The notes under the pieces are model-generated. The model searched no databases. It saw only the letters and a list, made by a program, of their open reading frames with translations, and was not told where the DNA came from. Of a stretch of DNA of 64,000 bases, positions 1 through 10,729 are shown piece by piece (the stretch's first letter is position 1; each line of letters opens with the position of its first letter). This DNA is from Prosopocoilus inquinatus. Taxonomy: Eukaryota; Arthropoda; Insecta; Coleoptera; Lucanidae. Location: positions 60,388,212 to 60,452,211 of the forward strand of contig CM069870.1 of the NCBI GenBank assembly GCA_036172665.1, written 5' to 3'. A program made the translations under genes and the position numbers.

Positions 1-899
1 ATAAAAATATACTTCAACTTGCGACCTCGGTTTGAATATTAAAATGTCACCGAATCTGAATCACCGAACACACGATCCAAGATGATTCAGTGCAGTGATT
101 TTTTTAGCTTCTGAATTCAAAGGAAAAATTAAAACACCCAGAACACGGCATGTAGTATTTGTTTCTGTAGGTAAATCCTAATTGTGAATAAATTCAATAT
201 TGTATTTTTATTTACGAGTCTCCGAGTTCAGAAATAATGAAACGGGGTTAGTTGTTTTCCCTTCTAAAAATAACTGCGGTTTCAAATTGCCCGGGATTTA
301 TTGACGACGAGGAGGTACTTACACTCGTTGAAGTCACGTACGAATTGTAAAAACATGTTTGTTATTTTTTCATTAATGCGCTTCTGGTTTTGTTACCTTA
401 AATTTTTATTTCATAAACAACTTCTGTTAGAATTTAATTTGTTTTTCAGCTTTTATACATCTGTTTTCCTAATACCGTAAGAACTTTGGTGAGGTGGTTA
501 CAAATAAAGAAAAGGAACGAGATGAATGTGTTTACTGTAATTTAAAAGTATGCACAAAAATAACGAACATCTAAGTATAAATACAGAAAAATAATCTGAA
601 ATCAAAACTCATAGCAAATCGAGGATGAGGCCAATCAAAGAACCAAATGGAAAATGGCGGATATGATTTAGAAGAGAAGGGATTGCAGATTAGCCAAAAC
701 AGTGTGAAGACGAACGTATGAGTCAAATTTAAAACCAAATGGAAAATCAGATGATGTAGAGCAGCTTTTAGGGAGGTTATAGATCCGTAGAATTTTTGTG
801 CAAAATCTGTCACAAATTGAGAGAGACAGGCTATCATTGGTTGATGCGATAGATCTCTTTCAGTTTTTGACAGAAATTATCATCGTGCCCCCTCGGAGA
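1..899. other. No recognisable feature
   Basis: No coding region, RNA gene or clear repeat boundary was recognised. The only open frame of note, about 88 codons on the minus strand at 571-837, has no recognisable motif and a composition like its surroundings. Confidence 0.5.
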
Positions 900-2300
900 A
901 GTAAACGTGTATAGTCGCTAAAAATCGCATCGTTACGATTTGGGGTCTAATAAAAATAGTACATAAAAATTAAGTCTTTATTTCGTTAAAAATTAATTTG
1001 TTTGCGAATTTTTTATTTTAAGTTTGAAATTCTCGCTCAAATATTTTCTTTTCTTGTCTCTTTTTGATTTTTTTGCGATTTAAATTTATTATTCGTCCTC
1101 AGATATTCCCGCCGCTTTTTGAATTCTTTTGGAACTTTCGTTGTTGTTGTTACACTCGCTTTTTTCTTTATAATTTTTGAAATTACTTCTTTTCTTTCGT
1201 AAACATTATCTTCTCATTTGCCTTCCTGTATTTTTCTTTCGTAAGATTTACGATCGTCATTTGTTTTTCTTATATTCGTCACAAATCTTCGTACAAAATA
1301 TTCCTCGCTTTTCTTGTTTATGATTCTTTTTTTGCACTTTGATTTTTTTTTGTTTTAATGAGTATCAAGGTTTTTTGTTTTCCAATTTAATTTCAATTTC
1401 TTCTAAGATTTTTTTTCCGTTTTAATTACTTGTGTTTCCTTGCTTTTAAGTCAAACCCTTATACTAAAAAAAACTGTTTTCTTTAGATTGAACGTTAAAT
1501 CTTTTTTTAATCTTCAATTTCATGTTTCACTTTAATTTTAAGTCGGATTTTGCTTTATTTATATCCTTGACGCTTTTCAAACCTACGTTCTTGTTAACTT
1601 ACGTTTGAAATAAAGCTTATTATTGTTATTTCTTTCGTAGATATTACGAGTGTCACGTTATTTGCGTGTTTTTTTTTTGTTTGTATTGTTAACATTCTGA
1701 AATTCAAATCTACAAAAATTGTGAGTTTTTATTTTTTTCCTCACTTGTTTTTCTTGCTTTCTTCAGAATCTCTCATTTTTCCCAGTTCAATTATTGCGTT
1801 TATTTCCTAATCGTCCAAAACGAGTTCGTTATTTTTTATTTGTTTTTACTTTTTTGCCAGTTTTCACCAGAAATTAAATTTCAAATTTAAATTTTTAAAC
1901 TTGTTGTCTGTTTATCTTTCATTCTTTTTCTTTCTTTGTGAATTTCGAGTTACCACTAAGGTTTAAATACACATTATTATAATAATAGCGATTAATAGAT
2001 AAAACAGCGATATCCTACGATCGCTTCTTGAATTAATAATAAGAGCATAAATAATTCATTAAGGAGAATTACGTGAAACGTCAGATGGGTGTTAATTATT
2101 AAAAAATAGAATAAAATAAAAAAAAATTACAATATCCATTGCGATCGTCATTTGTTTTTCTTACATTCTATGGGACTTTTTTTCATTTCATGGTGTTTCT
2201 CGATCGCTGACTGCTTTTCTTTTAATTTTGTTTTGTTTTTTTTTTGCGCTAAGTATCGGAATTGTCTTTTGTTTTCCTTTTTCCTTTTCTTTATTTAAGG
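900..2300. repeat. T-rich strand-asymmetric repeat domain 1
   Basis: The plus strand is strongly T-rich and reads as degenerate copies of a phrase containing CGATCGTC followed by a T run. Clear copies begin at 1251 and 2142. The same phrase, usually as GATCGTCTTTTGTTTT, recurs at about 20.8-23.4, 26.5-29.4 and 43.1-45.1 kb, and as its complement at 55.2-55.8 and 58.9-61.1 kb. No transposon end was found on either side here. It does not look coding. Confidence 0.55.
1997..2031 (-). repeat. Fragment of the hammerhead-bearing repeat
   Basis: About 35 bp, read on the minus strand, match the segment of the 18.4-19.1 kb monomers that runs from the AAAGCGAT region to the TTTTATCTGTT region. The closest match is the copy at 6279-6313. 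The ribozyme part is absent. It is too short to show how it arrived. Confidence 0.45.
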
Positions 2301-2464
2301 ATTTGACATGGAATGTTTATTAATACGCAATTAATTTTGGTAATACTATTTCAAACCTACAATTTCTTTTGAATATGAACATAATGAATAAAATATAGCA
2401 ATTAAAAATTAAAAAAGATGATAATATTCGGCAACATCCAACACATTCTAAATCGATTGATAAA

Positions 2465-5194
2465 TTGAGAATACTAAATATAAACTTACGAAGTATACTA
2501 AATAAAAAAATGGAATTCAATTCGTTAATTGAGATACATGAACCTGATATTATCGTGGGAACTGAATCCTGGCTAAATGATAACATTTCCTCTAGTGAAA
2601 TCTTTGGATCTGATTTGGTTTTTAGATATGACAGAATTGACAGAATTGGTGGTGGTGTCTTTATTTTAGTAAAAGGAAATTTCGACTGTCATGAATTCTG
2701 GAGGGATGATGAATTTGAAATGTTGGCTGTAATTACTCAAATATCCACAGCAAAACTGCTGATAGTAGCAGTGTATTGTTCCAGTAATCATTATAATTTC
2801 ATAGATAAATTAATTAGTTTTATAAATAATGTAGAAGATCAATTTGAAAGAATTGCTATTATTGGAGACTTAAATTTACCAAGTATTGATTGGAGTGGCA
2901 ATAAAATTGGTAATCAGTTACAATCAAAAATTAATGATTTGATTATACAATATTCACTGACTCAAATTGTTAATAAACCTACTAGACTTTTTCATAATGA
3001 CACACGCGGAAATATTCTAGATGTTGTCATCGTTAGACCATCTGATATGGTGATAACTTGGGATGTTGAAGATGGAGTAAGTGATCACAATGTTGTCGTT
3101 GTTGACTTGGATCTTCAATTGCCTGTGATTACTGACAAAATAATAAAAATTTACCAGTATCAGAATGCAAACAATCTATTAATTATTAATGAACTTGAGA
3201 AAAAATTTGCGATATGGGTAAATTCCAGTGGAGACATTAATGAATTATGGAAATCTTTTGTGACATTGATTCACAATTTGGTTCTAAAATATGTTCCGTG
3301 CAAAGAAATTAAATCTACAACTGATCCTGTTTATTACTCAAAACATGTGAAAAGATTAAAGAAAAAATTACGTCGGGCTTATCGTTTCAGGAAAATTTAT
3401 AAAAATTATTACAAACAATTATTATCTGAATTTAATGAAGCAAAGCACCATGCAAATGAACAGTACCTAATACACTTAATGGACAAGGATAATGGAAATC
3501 ACTTATATCGATATATAAAACGTTTGAATAAATCTACAACTTCTCAAATTTTGATAAAGAAAGATGGATGTCTGTTAGAAAACCTCACAGATACAGTAGA
3601 AGAATTGAATAGGTATTTTATTAGTGTTTTTAATGAAAAAAATAATGCGATTCTAAATTTTAATGAAAATCAAACAGAAGTTTCTGATTTATTTCATTTT
3701 ACTCGAAAAGATGTTGCTGATATTATTAAGGAACTCAAATGTCATAAATCTCCAGGTATTGATAATTTAACAGCTGAAATCTTACAAATTGGAGGTTATC
3801 ACGTATCTAAATATTTAACGCATCTGTTTCAAATTAGCATTAATAATAGTATTTTACCAAATGACTGGAAGATATCAATAGTTCTGCCTGTTTATAAATC
3901 TGGTGTGAAGTCTGATTGCAATAATTATCGTCCAATTAGTTTAACATGTATTGTTTGTAAAATTTTAGAAAAACTTCTGACAAACTACCTACAATATTTT
4001 TGTGATAAGCACAACATAATCAGTAGGAATCAACATGGTTTTAGAAAACATTTCTCCTGTGTTACTCAACTGTTAAATTTTCACAATGAATTGGTAGAAA
4101 TTGTTGATGATAAGGGGCAGGTAGATGCCATCTTTATTGATTTTACTAAAGCTTTCGATAAAGTTCCACATGATATTATTATAAGAAAATTACAAAATTT
4201 GAAGTGTGACATGCGGGTCATCAAATGGATAAATGAATACCTGACGGATGGGAAGCAAAAAGTGAGAATAAATAATATTTTTTCATCTGAGCTAATAGTT
4301 ACTTCTGGTGTGCCTCAAGGTAGTGTGATCAGTCCTATATTATTCATTATTTTTATAAATGACATTACACAAAATTTGAGTTGTGAAACAAAATTATTTG
4401 CTGATGACTGCGTTATTTACAATCAAAGGAAGAATGCAGAAGATTGGATTTTGCTCCAAGGAGATTTAGACAAAATTCAGATGTGGTGTAATGAAAATAA
4501 AATGGAAATTAATACAAAAAAATGTGTTGCAATGTCTTTTGGTACCACAATGTTGTTCCAGGCTCATCCATATAAATTAGGAAATGATTTGATAAAACAT
4601 GATGATACATGCAAATACCTAGGAGTTACTTTTCGAAATGATTTAAATTGGAATAATCACATTCAGAATATTTTAAAAAAAGCTTATAAATCTTTGTATT
4701 TCATAACAAGAAATCTTAAAGGCTCTGGTAAATCAGTACTTCAAAAAGCTTACATCATATATGTTCGTCCTAAGATTGAGTACGCACAAGAAGTCTGGGA
4801 CCCATACCAATATTATTTAATTCAAGATCTGGAAATGTTACAGCATAAAGCAGCTCGGTATGTTTGTAACGATCACAGAACAACTGCGTCTGTATCACGT
4901 ATGCTCAAGGAACTAAATTGGGATAGTCTATCTTCTAGAAGAAAAACAGCAAGATTAAAATTATTTTGTTATATTCATTTTCAACACGATTCGATGCACA
5001 ATTTTCTATCTAAATTAAAAGTAAATGATTCTTGTACTAGAAAAAAACATAACTTCACTTATAAAATACCCTTTTCGAAGTCTAATCTTCATAAATTTTC
5101 CTTTTTTCCTAAAACTGTACAAGAATGGAATAATTTAAATGAAAAAGATTTGATTAAATTATTAGAAAATTGTGTAAACAAAATTAAAAATTAA
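2465..5194 (+). CDS. LINE endonuclease/reverse transcriptase (ORF2-type protein)
   Basis: The protein nicks target DNA and copies the element RNA at the nick (target-primed reverse transcription). Residues about 1-215 form an endonuclease/exonuclease/phosphatase domain with LNINLRS at the start, TESW near 33, GDLN at 134-137 and SDHN at 206-209. The reverse transcriptase spans about 430-690, with YRPISL near 488, FTKAFD near 560, GVPQGS at 615-620 and the catalytic FADD at 645-648. The C-terminus has WDPY near 778, AARYV, and a closing SFFPKTVQEWN block as in related elements, so the 3' end of the ORF is complete. The codon at 2465 is TTG. The first internal ATG is at 2510, which would cut into the endonuclease. 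The frame is open back to 2399, and an ATG at 2375 is separated from it by a single TAG at 2396. The true start is therefore unresolved. No frameshift or stop lies in 909 codons, which suggests a fairly young copy. Confidence 0.9.
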   Translation: MRILNINLRSILNKKMEFNSLIEIHEPDIIVGTESWLNDNISSSEIFGSDLVFRYDRIDRIGGGVFILVKGNFDCHEFWRDDEFEMLAVITQISTAKLLIVAVYCSSNHYNFIDKLISFINNVEDQFERIAIIGDLNLPSIDWSGNKIGNQLQSKINDLIIQYSLTQIVNKPTRLFHNDTRGNILDVVIVRPSDMVITWDVEDGVSDHNVVVVDLDLQLPVITDKIIKIYQYQNANNLLIINELEKKFAIWVNSSGDINELWKSFVTLIHNLVLKYVPCKEIKSTTDPVYYSKHVKRLKKKLRRAYRFRKIYKNYYKQLLSEFNEAKHHANEQYLIHLMDKDNGNHLYRYIKRLNKSTTSQILIKKDGCLLENLTDTVEELNRYFISVFNEKNNAILNFNENQTEVSDLFHFTRKDVADIIKELKCHKSPGIDNLTAEILQIGGYHVSKYLTHLFQISINNSILPNDWKISIVLPVYKSGVKSDCNNYRPISLTCIVCKILEKLLTNYLQYFCDKHNIISRNQHGFRKHFSCVTQLLNFHNELVEIVDDKGQVDAIFIDFTKAFDKVPHDIIIRKLQNLKCDMRVIKWINEYLTDGKQKVRINNIFSSELIVTSGVPQGSVISPILFIIFINDITQNLSCETKLFADDCVIYNQRKNAEDWILLQGDLDKIQMWCNENKMEINTKKCVAMSFGTTMLFQAHPYKLGNDLIKHDDTCKYLGVTFRNDLNWNNHIQNILKKAYKSLYFITRNLKGSGKSVLQKAYIIYVRPKIEYAQEVWDPYQYYLIQDLEMLQHKAARYVCNDHRTTASVSRMLKELNWDSLSSRRKTARLKLFCYIHFQHDSMHNFLSKLKVNDSCTRKKHNFTYKIPFSKSNLHKFSFFPKTVQEWNNLNEKDLIKLLENCVNKIKN

Positions 5195-5218
5195 GATGTA
5201 AGTAATTATGTTTGATTA

Positions 5219-5284
5219 TTAGGCCACCAAGTATATTATACTATACGCCTAATTTGTAACAATAAATAAATAAATAAATAAATA
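5219..5284 (+). repeat. LINE 3' hairpin and TAAA tail
   Basis: TTAGGC at 5219-5224 pairs with GCCTAA at 5247-5252, and inner GTATA (5231-5235) pairs with TATAC (5242-5246), leaving a one-sided bulge of CACCAA. About six TAAA-type units follow at 5261-5284. In CR1/L2-like LINEs such a 3' hairpin and short repeat are recognised by the element's own reverse transcriptase; here that role is inferred from position. Confidence 0.7.
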
Positions 5285-5367
5285 CTGATCATACCAAACA
5301 CGTCTACACTTCAATGCAAAAATGTAAGAAAAAGTTCAATAATATCTGTTTTTTATTTATTTATCAT

Positions 5368-5520
5368 CAAGTAGGTCGTGATTTTATTTTATTAGGTTGG
5401 CTATTAAAGTAAAATTAGACAAATTAATTTTATGTCATAATAACATATGCCAAAATGTGACACTTCACATAATAAACATAGATCAACCGGTGTTGTCAAC
5501 TCTCAACTTAAGAAATATCC
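5368..5520. repeat. Dispersed repeat, inverted partner at 29.8 kb
   Basis: A segment containing TCGTGATTTTA, then TTAGGTTGGCTATTAAAG and ATTAGACAAATT, matches the minus strand of about 29755-29870. The phrase TTAGGTTGGC resembles the ends of mariner-type elements, but no second end or transposase was found. It is an eroded interspersed repeat. Confidence 0.4.
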
Positions 5521-5614
5521 GTTTTCATCTAGTACCTACCTTAATTCAACAAGTCAATTTGTTATGTAAATAATTAATTATTTTATGTTAAAATGGTGAA
5601 AATTGTAAAACGCT

Positions 5615-6040
5615 ACATGAACATTTGTGACGATACCATGACGCCATCAAAAATCATTGTTTTTGGCAACTTCAAAAAAATTCATAAAAAATATCGAAAC
5701 AAAAGGCGATCGACTGTGTCGCAAATGCAAGAAAAAAGTGCTTGACAATTTGCATATTATAAAATGGAAAAAAAAGCAAACTCGATGCAAAAAGGTAACA
5801 TAACTCGAAGGAAAAACGTAAGAAAAAGTTCAATAGTCCTTCAAAAATAAAAATTTGTTTCAGTTGATACTGTCATTTTGTGATGCCATCACGACGTAAT
5901 AAAACAATCGGCGTTGAAAGGATATTGTTTCTGGCAACTTCAAATAATTCATAAAAAATATCGAAATAAATAAATGCAAGAAACAAAAAGTGCTTAACGA
6001 TTTGCACATTACAAAACAGAAAAAAAACTTTTCTTTTTTA
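5615..6040. repeat. Imperfect tandem duplication, about 250-268 bp period
   Basis: Two diverged copies (about 5615-5790 and 5868-6040) share, in order, a GATxCCATxACG phrase, GGCAACTTCAAA, ATTCATAAAAAATATCGAAA, AAAGTGCTT and a poly-A-rich end. GGCAAC is at 5665 and 5933. The phrase GTAAGAAAAAGTTCAATA also occurs twice (about 5322 and 5819). No coding potential is visible. Confidence 0.55.
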
Positions 6041-6121
6041 CTTTTGCAACAGAAAATAAATTAAGAGCGATGACAAACAAAAAAGGTACGAATTTGGACG
6101 TATGAAATGTATAATTGACAT

Positions 6122-8775
6122 AGACCAAACCAAGTGCAAGTGAAGAAACTGCTTGAAAACGTTATTAAATTACCTTCATAATAATAATAACATGACTGTT
6201 TTTAAAAAGTTTGCTGCAAATCGTTTATTAGGAGCAAATCCGCTTCAATTTGTCTATCCTACTGCAATGTCAGGTCAAAAAGCGATCGCAAGATGCCGCT
6301 GTTTTATCTGTTTAATAACATGACTGTTCGCTTAAAAAAATAAATTAGATTAAAAAAAAAATTCTTACTCTTCTTAGTATAGGCAACCAAACGAACCGAA
6401 CGAATTAATATTTATAACAATTTTTCACTTTTTTTTTAATTTTACAAAACAAATATTTTGTATTCAAATTTACAGTTTCTCAATTAATTTCACTTTTGCA
6501 TTCAAACAAGTATTTTCCCTGACTTCCCCCTGACATTGTGAACCCGACCATTTCCAATTTCCCGATGAAGTTTTCCCGATGAGTGGTAACCCTGTGCCAG
6601 TAGTAAATACAAAAAAAAAAAATAAATAAATACCATCAAATAAATCTTTTTTTTTTGCTAAAAAAGAACTAAGAAATTTTAGCTGGGAATTCATAAGTTC
6701 ATTTTCCAAATTTGCCAGATTAATCTGTTTCAATAAATACAACTTGAGACTTTTTTTAATGAAACGTATAATTAACATAGACTAAACCAAGTACGAGTGA
6801 GGAAACTGCCTGAACACGTTATTAAATTACTTTAAAAAATTATAACAATTAATTTTAATGTAACATGACTGTTCGCTTAAAAAAATAAATTAGATTTTTC
6901 AAAAAAAAAAACTTCTTACTCTTCTTAGTATAGGCAACCAAACGAACACAGCCGTTTGTAAAACTGCCTATATCGAAGACCCTAAAAACATTCTATTTTG
7001 TCAAAAACGTGATTAACTTCGCAATTTACTTCGATTATGCAATATGCTTAATTTCTTTTAATATTTATAACAATTTTTCCTTTTTTTTTAATTTTACAAA
7101 ACAAATATTTTGTATTCAAATTTACAGTTTTTCAATTAATTTCACTTTTGCATTCAAACAAGTAAATTCCCTGACTTCCCCCTGACATTTTGAATCTGAC
7201 TATTTTCAGTTTTCCGAAGTTTTCCGAAGTTTTCCCGGTGGATGGTAACTCTGTGCCAGTAGTAAATACAAAAAAAATAAATAAATACCACCACACAAAT
7301 CTTTTTTTTTGTTAAAAAAGAACTAAGAGATCTTAGCTGGGAATTCTTAAGTTCATTTTCCAAATTCGCCAGAATAATTTGTTTCAATAAATATAACTTG
7401 AGACTTTTTTTAATGAAATGTATAATTAACATAGACCAAACCAAGTGCGAGTGAGGAAACTGCTTGAAAACGTTATTAAATTACTTTCAAAAATTATAAC
7501 AATTAATTTTAATATAACATGACTGTTCGCTTAAAAAATAAATTAGATTTTTCAAAAAAAAAACTTCTTACTCTTCTTAGTGTAGGCAACCAAACGAACA
7601 CAGCCGTTTGTATAATTGCCTATATCGAAGACCCCACAAACAATTTCTTTTGTCAAAAACGTGATTAACTTCGCAATTCACTTCGATTTTGCAATATGCT
7701 TAATTTCTTTTAATATTTATAACAATTTTTCCCTTTTTTTTAATTTTACAAAACAAATATTTTGTATTCAAATTTAGAGTTTTTCAATTAATTTCACTTT
7801 TGCATTCAAACATTGTAAATTCCCTGACTTTCCCCTGACATTGTGAACCTGACCATTTCCAATTTTCCGAAGGAGTTTTCCCGATGAGTTGTAACCCTGT
7901 GCCAGTAGTAAATACAAAAAAAAATAAATACCACCACACAAATCTTTTTTTTTTGTTAAAAAAGGACTAAGAGATTTTAGCTGGGAATTCTTAAGTTCAT
8001 TTCTCAAATTCGCCAGATTAATCTGTTTCAATAAATACAACTTGAGACTTTTTTTAATGAAATGTGTATTTAACATAGACCAAACCAAGTACGAGTGAGG
8101 AAACTGCCTGAAAACGTTATTAAATTACTTTAAAAAATTATAACAATTAATTTTAATATAACATAACTGTTCGCTTAAAAAAATAAATTAGATTTTTCAA
8201 AAAAAGAAACTTCTTACTCTTAGTATAGGCAACCAAACGAACACAGCCGTTTGTAAAATTGCCTATATCGAAGACCCTAAAAACATTTTTTTTTGTCAAA
8301 AACGCCATTAACTTCGCGATTCACTTCGATTATGCAATTCGCTTAATTTCTTCTAACATTTATAACAATTTTTCCTTTTTTTTTAATTTTATAAAACAAA
8401 TATTTTGTATTCAAATTTACAGTTTCTCAATTAATTTCACTTTTGCATTCAAACAAGTAAATTCCCTGACTTCCCCCTGACATTGTGAACCTGACTATTT
8501 CCAGTTTTCCGATGAAGTTTTCCTGATGAGTGGGAACCCTGTGTCAGTAGTAGATACAAAAAAATTAAATTCCACCACACCAATCTTTTTTTCTGTTAAA
8601 AGAGAACTGAAGAGGTTTTAGCTGAGAAGTCAGAATTTCGTTTTCCAAATTCTCTGGATTAATCTGTTTCAATAAATACAACTTAAGATTTTTATTGATG
8701 AAATGAATACTTGATTGACATAGACCAAACTAGTGCGAGAGAAGAAGAAACATCTTGAAAACCTTATTAAAAGTC
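6122..8775. repeat. Tandem array of four ~650-bp units
   Basis: The marker AGACCAAACCAAGT (or a close variant) begins at 6122, 6779, 7433, 8077 and 8722, giving periods of 657, 654, 644 and 645 bp. Units 2-4 are alike throughout. Unit 1 has a foreign first half, and a fifth unit is only a stub. Each unit carries CAGCCGTTTGTA, CTATATCGAAGACC and a TTTACAAAACAAATATTTTGT palindrome-like stretch. Minus-strand frames of 96-104 codons recur at the same phase (6470-6778, 7154-7444, 7774-8088), but they change their C-terminal parts by frameshift between units, so they look like by-products of repetition and not conserved genes. Confidence 0.8.
6226..6316 (+). repeat. Tail of the hammerhead-bearing repeat inside array unit 1
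   Basis: The stretch from AGGAGCAAATCCGCTTC through AAAAAGCGATCGCAAGATG to TTTTATCTGTTTA matches the 18.74-18.83 kb part of the ribozyme-bearing monomer in the same orientation. The ribozyme part itself is missing. It replaces sequence present in array units 2-4, which marks it as an insertion. Confidence 0.65.
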
Positions 8776-9087
8776 TCCTGGAACCTGTACTCTGAACTTA
8801 TCTTTCATTTAACTAAAACAGACGTAGCTTTCCAACAAACTTATCAATATGTGAACGTGACAACCACGAAACGAAATTACAAAAGAATTTTGCACTATTG
8901 CACTTTATCATCCACAAATATTTAAATAGCTTAGAGCACTCCGACTGATAGTAACATTATCATATTTACAGAAGGTGGAGACTGGATAAAAATTTATCTG
9001 TCTACAAACTTCACGCAACCACTTCAAAACGAGCCTGAATTCCTAAACCCCAAATATTCTTTTTTGTCTTGTAATGTAAGTAACATG
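8776..9087. other. No recognisable feature
   Basis: About 310 bp between the tandem array and the first small MITE. I see no ORF, repeat or RNA structure in it. Confidence 0.4.
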
Positions 9088-9199
9088 CAGTCGTCCGCAG
9101 CTAAAGTGCTAACAATTTGACATTTTCGTGAGCCTTGCAGCGCAAGGTCTTAAGGGTGAGGTTTGCATGTAGGAGGAACATTTTAGGTGCGGACGACTG
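9088..9199. mobile_element. Short MITE, CAGTCGTCCG ends
   Basis: CAGTCGTCCGCAGCTAAA at the left end is mirrored by TTTAGGTGCGGACGACTG at the right end of a 112-bp segment. Related segments are at 30658-30775 and 10628-10729. The right flank is TA; the left flank (TG) may have mutated. A CAGT end plus TA flanks fits a Tc1/mariner-type non-autonomous element. Confidence 0.6.
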
Positions 9200-9691
9200 T
9201 ACAGTATGTTCGAATTGGCCATTAGTTTATCAATGTTCATATAGGGTCATAGCATCTTGTTCCTGTCTTACTTAATTTCTCAGGACCTTTGAGAAATACC
9301 ACGCAATGCATTATTTTACAATCTCCGAGGAGGCACGAGCGCGACTTGGTGAATGCAACGACAGTGTATAATAATACAATAAATAAAGGAAATGACATTT
9401 GACATGCAATCGCTGGCTTAGATGTCGCCCACTTGCCAACAGAAGATAAGAAGTTGCCGACCAGACACGTTACTCATTCGGCAGCAGTGGTTATCTTGCG
9501 GGTTACATTAGAGTTCTATGTCCGGAGAGTTATCACTTGCAATTTTTATTTTGCACAGAAAATAACTATAAGGATTAAGTAGGACAAGTAAAAATTAAAT
9601 GCTAAAATACAGAATTGAAAAGAAAAGTTAGGATTTGAAATGCATTTAAGAATCTTGTAATGTTTATTTTTGCGACATTTATTATAAAACT
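9200..9691. other. No recognisable feature
   Basis: No gene or repeat recognised. The composition is slightly less AT-rich around 9420-9520. Confidence 0.4.
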
Positions 9692-10610
9692 CAGTGTTGT
9701 TAAGTATCTAGATGCAAGTATCTAGATACAGTATCTAAATACTTTTTGAGTATCTAGATACATATCTCAGATACTACTAAAAAATGTAAATGTATCTGCA
9801 TCTAGATACAATTACAGTGTATTCATTGGAGATACTAAGATACATTTTAGATACATTTTGAACTTCCATAAAAACGCAGACCTTGGCGGAAATGCAACCT
9901 ACGATTTTACAGTCTCTTTCTTTTGATTTTCCCTTCTTGTTAATTATGTTTTCCAGTTTGTCTGTTCTATTTAAAATGCGATTTGAGAGTTCAGAAACTT
10001 GAAAATTATTTTAAAAATTGGGAAAGATAATTGACAAAAGGAGAAAATCAAAAGGAAAAGACTGTATTCTTGATTTTATCATTTTTTCTTGATTATGGGA
10101 ACGCTCTCTTAGATACAACAAGGTTGCAACTAAGGATCCTAGAATCATTTGACATTTAACTTGTCTGATACGGAAGTAGAGTCATTTCTGTTGATAACTT
10201 TATATTTTACGTTGACTTGACTTGATTTCATACAAAACCAGGTAATTACTTATCAGCTTATTGATCAACTTAATTACAAAGATAAATTTTCTATTTAAAA
10301 AGACATACTGCTGAAAAAAATGTGAAAATTATCATATATTTTAGTGTGTACATTATTCACTTATTCATACGAAAACTTCGTCAATTTTCACAAAAAAAGT
10401 CGATTTGGATCGCAAATAATACCGTACCTCCACTACTGCATAGGTTATTGAATTTTACACTTGCAAGTATCTTGATAAACTGCAGATACTTTTTTTGTAT
10501 CTGTATCTAGATATTTTCCGGAAAAAATATCTCTATCTGCATCTAGATACATATTTGTGAAAGTATCTGCACCTGTATCTAGATACTATTAGAAATGTAT
10601 CTTTAACAAC
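9692..10610. mobile_element. hAT-like non-autonomous element with GTATCTAGATAC end repeats
   Basis: The left end reads CAGTGTTGTTAAGTATCTAG and the right end, read inward, GTTGTTAAAGATAC. Both ends hold clusters of the palindrome GTATCTAGATAC and variants (about 9701-9850 and 10490-10590). The central 600 bp is plain AT-rich DNA without a transposase. Flanks ATAAAACT and ATAAATAT are a weak 8-bp duplication, and the outermost bases of the right end are eroded. The end style and motif clusters suggest hAT; the family is inferred. Confidence 0.55.
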
Positions 10611-10627
10611 ATAAATATGGTTTTCTA

Positions 10628-10729
10628 TAGTAGTGGTTAAATAAAAGAGAACAAGACGTTGTGTCAAATTGCATCATGCATCAGTGTCAAGCAAATTCAT
10701 GAGCGTTCTCCTTTAACTGTCCACGACTG
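10628..10729. mobile_element. Short MITE related to the CAGTCGTCC family
   Basis: The left TAGTAGTGG...AGAGAAC and the right end read inward, CAGTCGTGG...AGGAGAAC, are diverged inverted repeats about 100 bp apart, with TA on both flanks. It is older than the copies at 9.1 and 30.7 kb. Confidence 0.45.

Larger units (their letters stand above)
2324..5285 (+). mobile_element. Non-LTR retrotransposon (LINE), CR1/L2-like
   Basis: The element consists of an endonuclease-reverse transcriptase ORF, a short 3' UTR with a hairpin, and a TAAA microsatellite tail. No ORF1 is recognisable upstream, so the copy is probably 5'-truncated or at least lacks its leader. The 5' boundary is uncertain: the ORF frame is open from 2324 except for one TAG at 2396-2398, and T-rich repeat DNA begins to its left. 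Assignment to the CR1/L2/Daphne group rests on the apurinic-type endonuclease, the FADD reverse transcriptase motif, the C-terminal WDP...AAR block and the hairpin-plus-short-repeat 3' end. The clade was not tested phylogenetically. Confidence 0.85.

Noticed and set aside
6470..8088. Recurrent minus-strand frames of 96-104 codons in the 650-bp array
   Set aside because: They recur because the DNA is tandemly repeated, and their C-terminal thirds differ by frameshift. I mention them only as a possible decayed coding ancestor.
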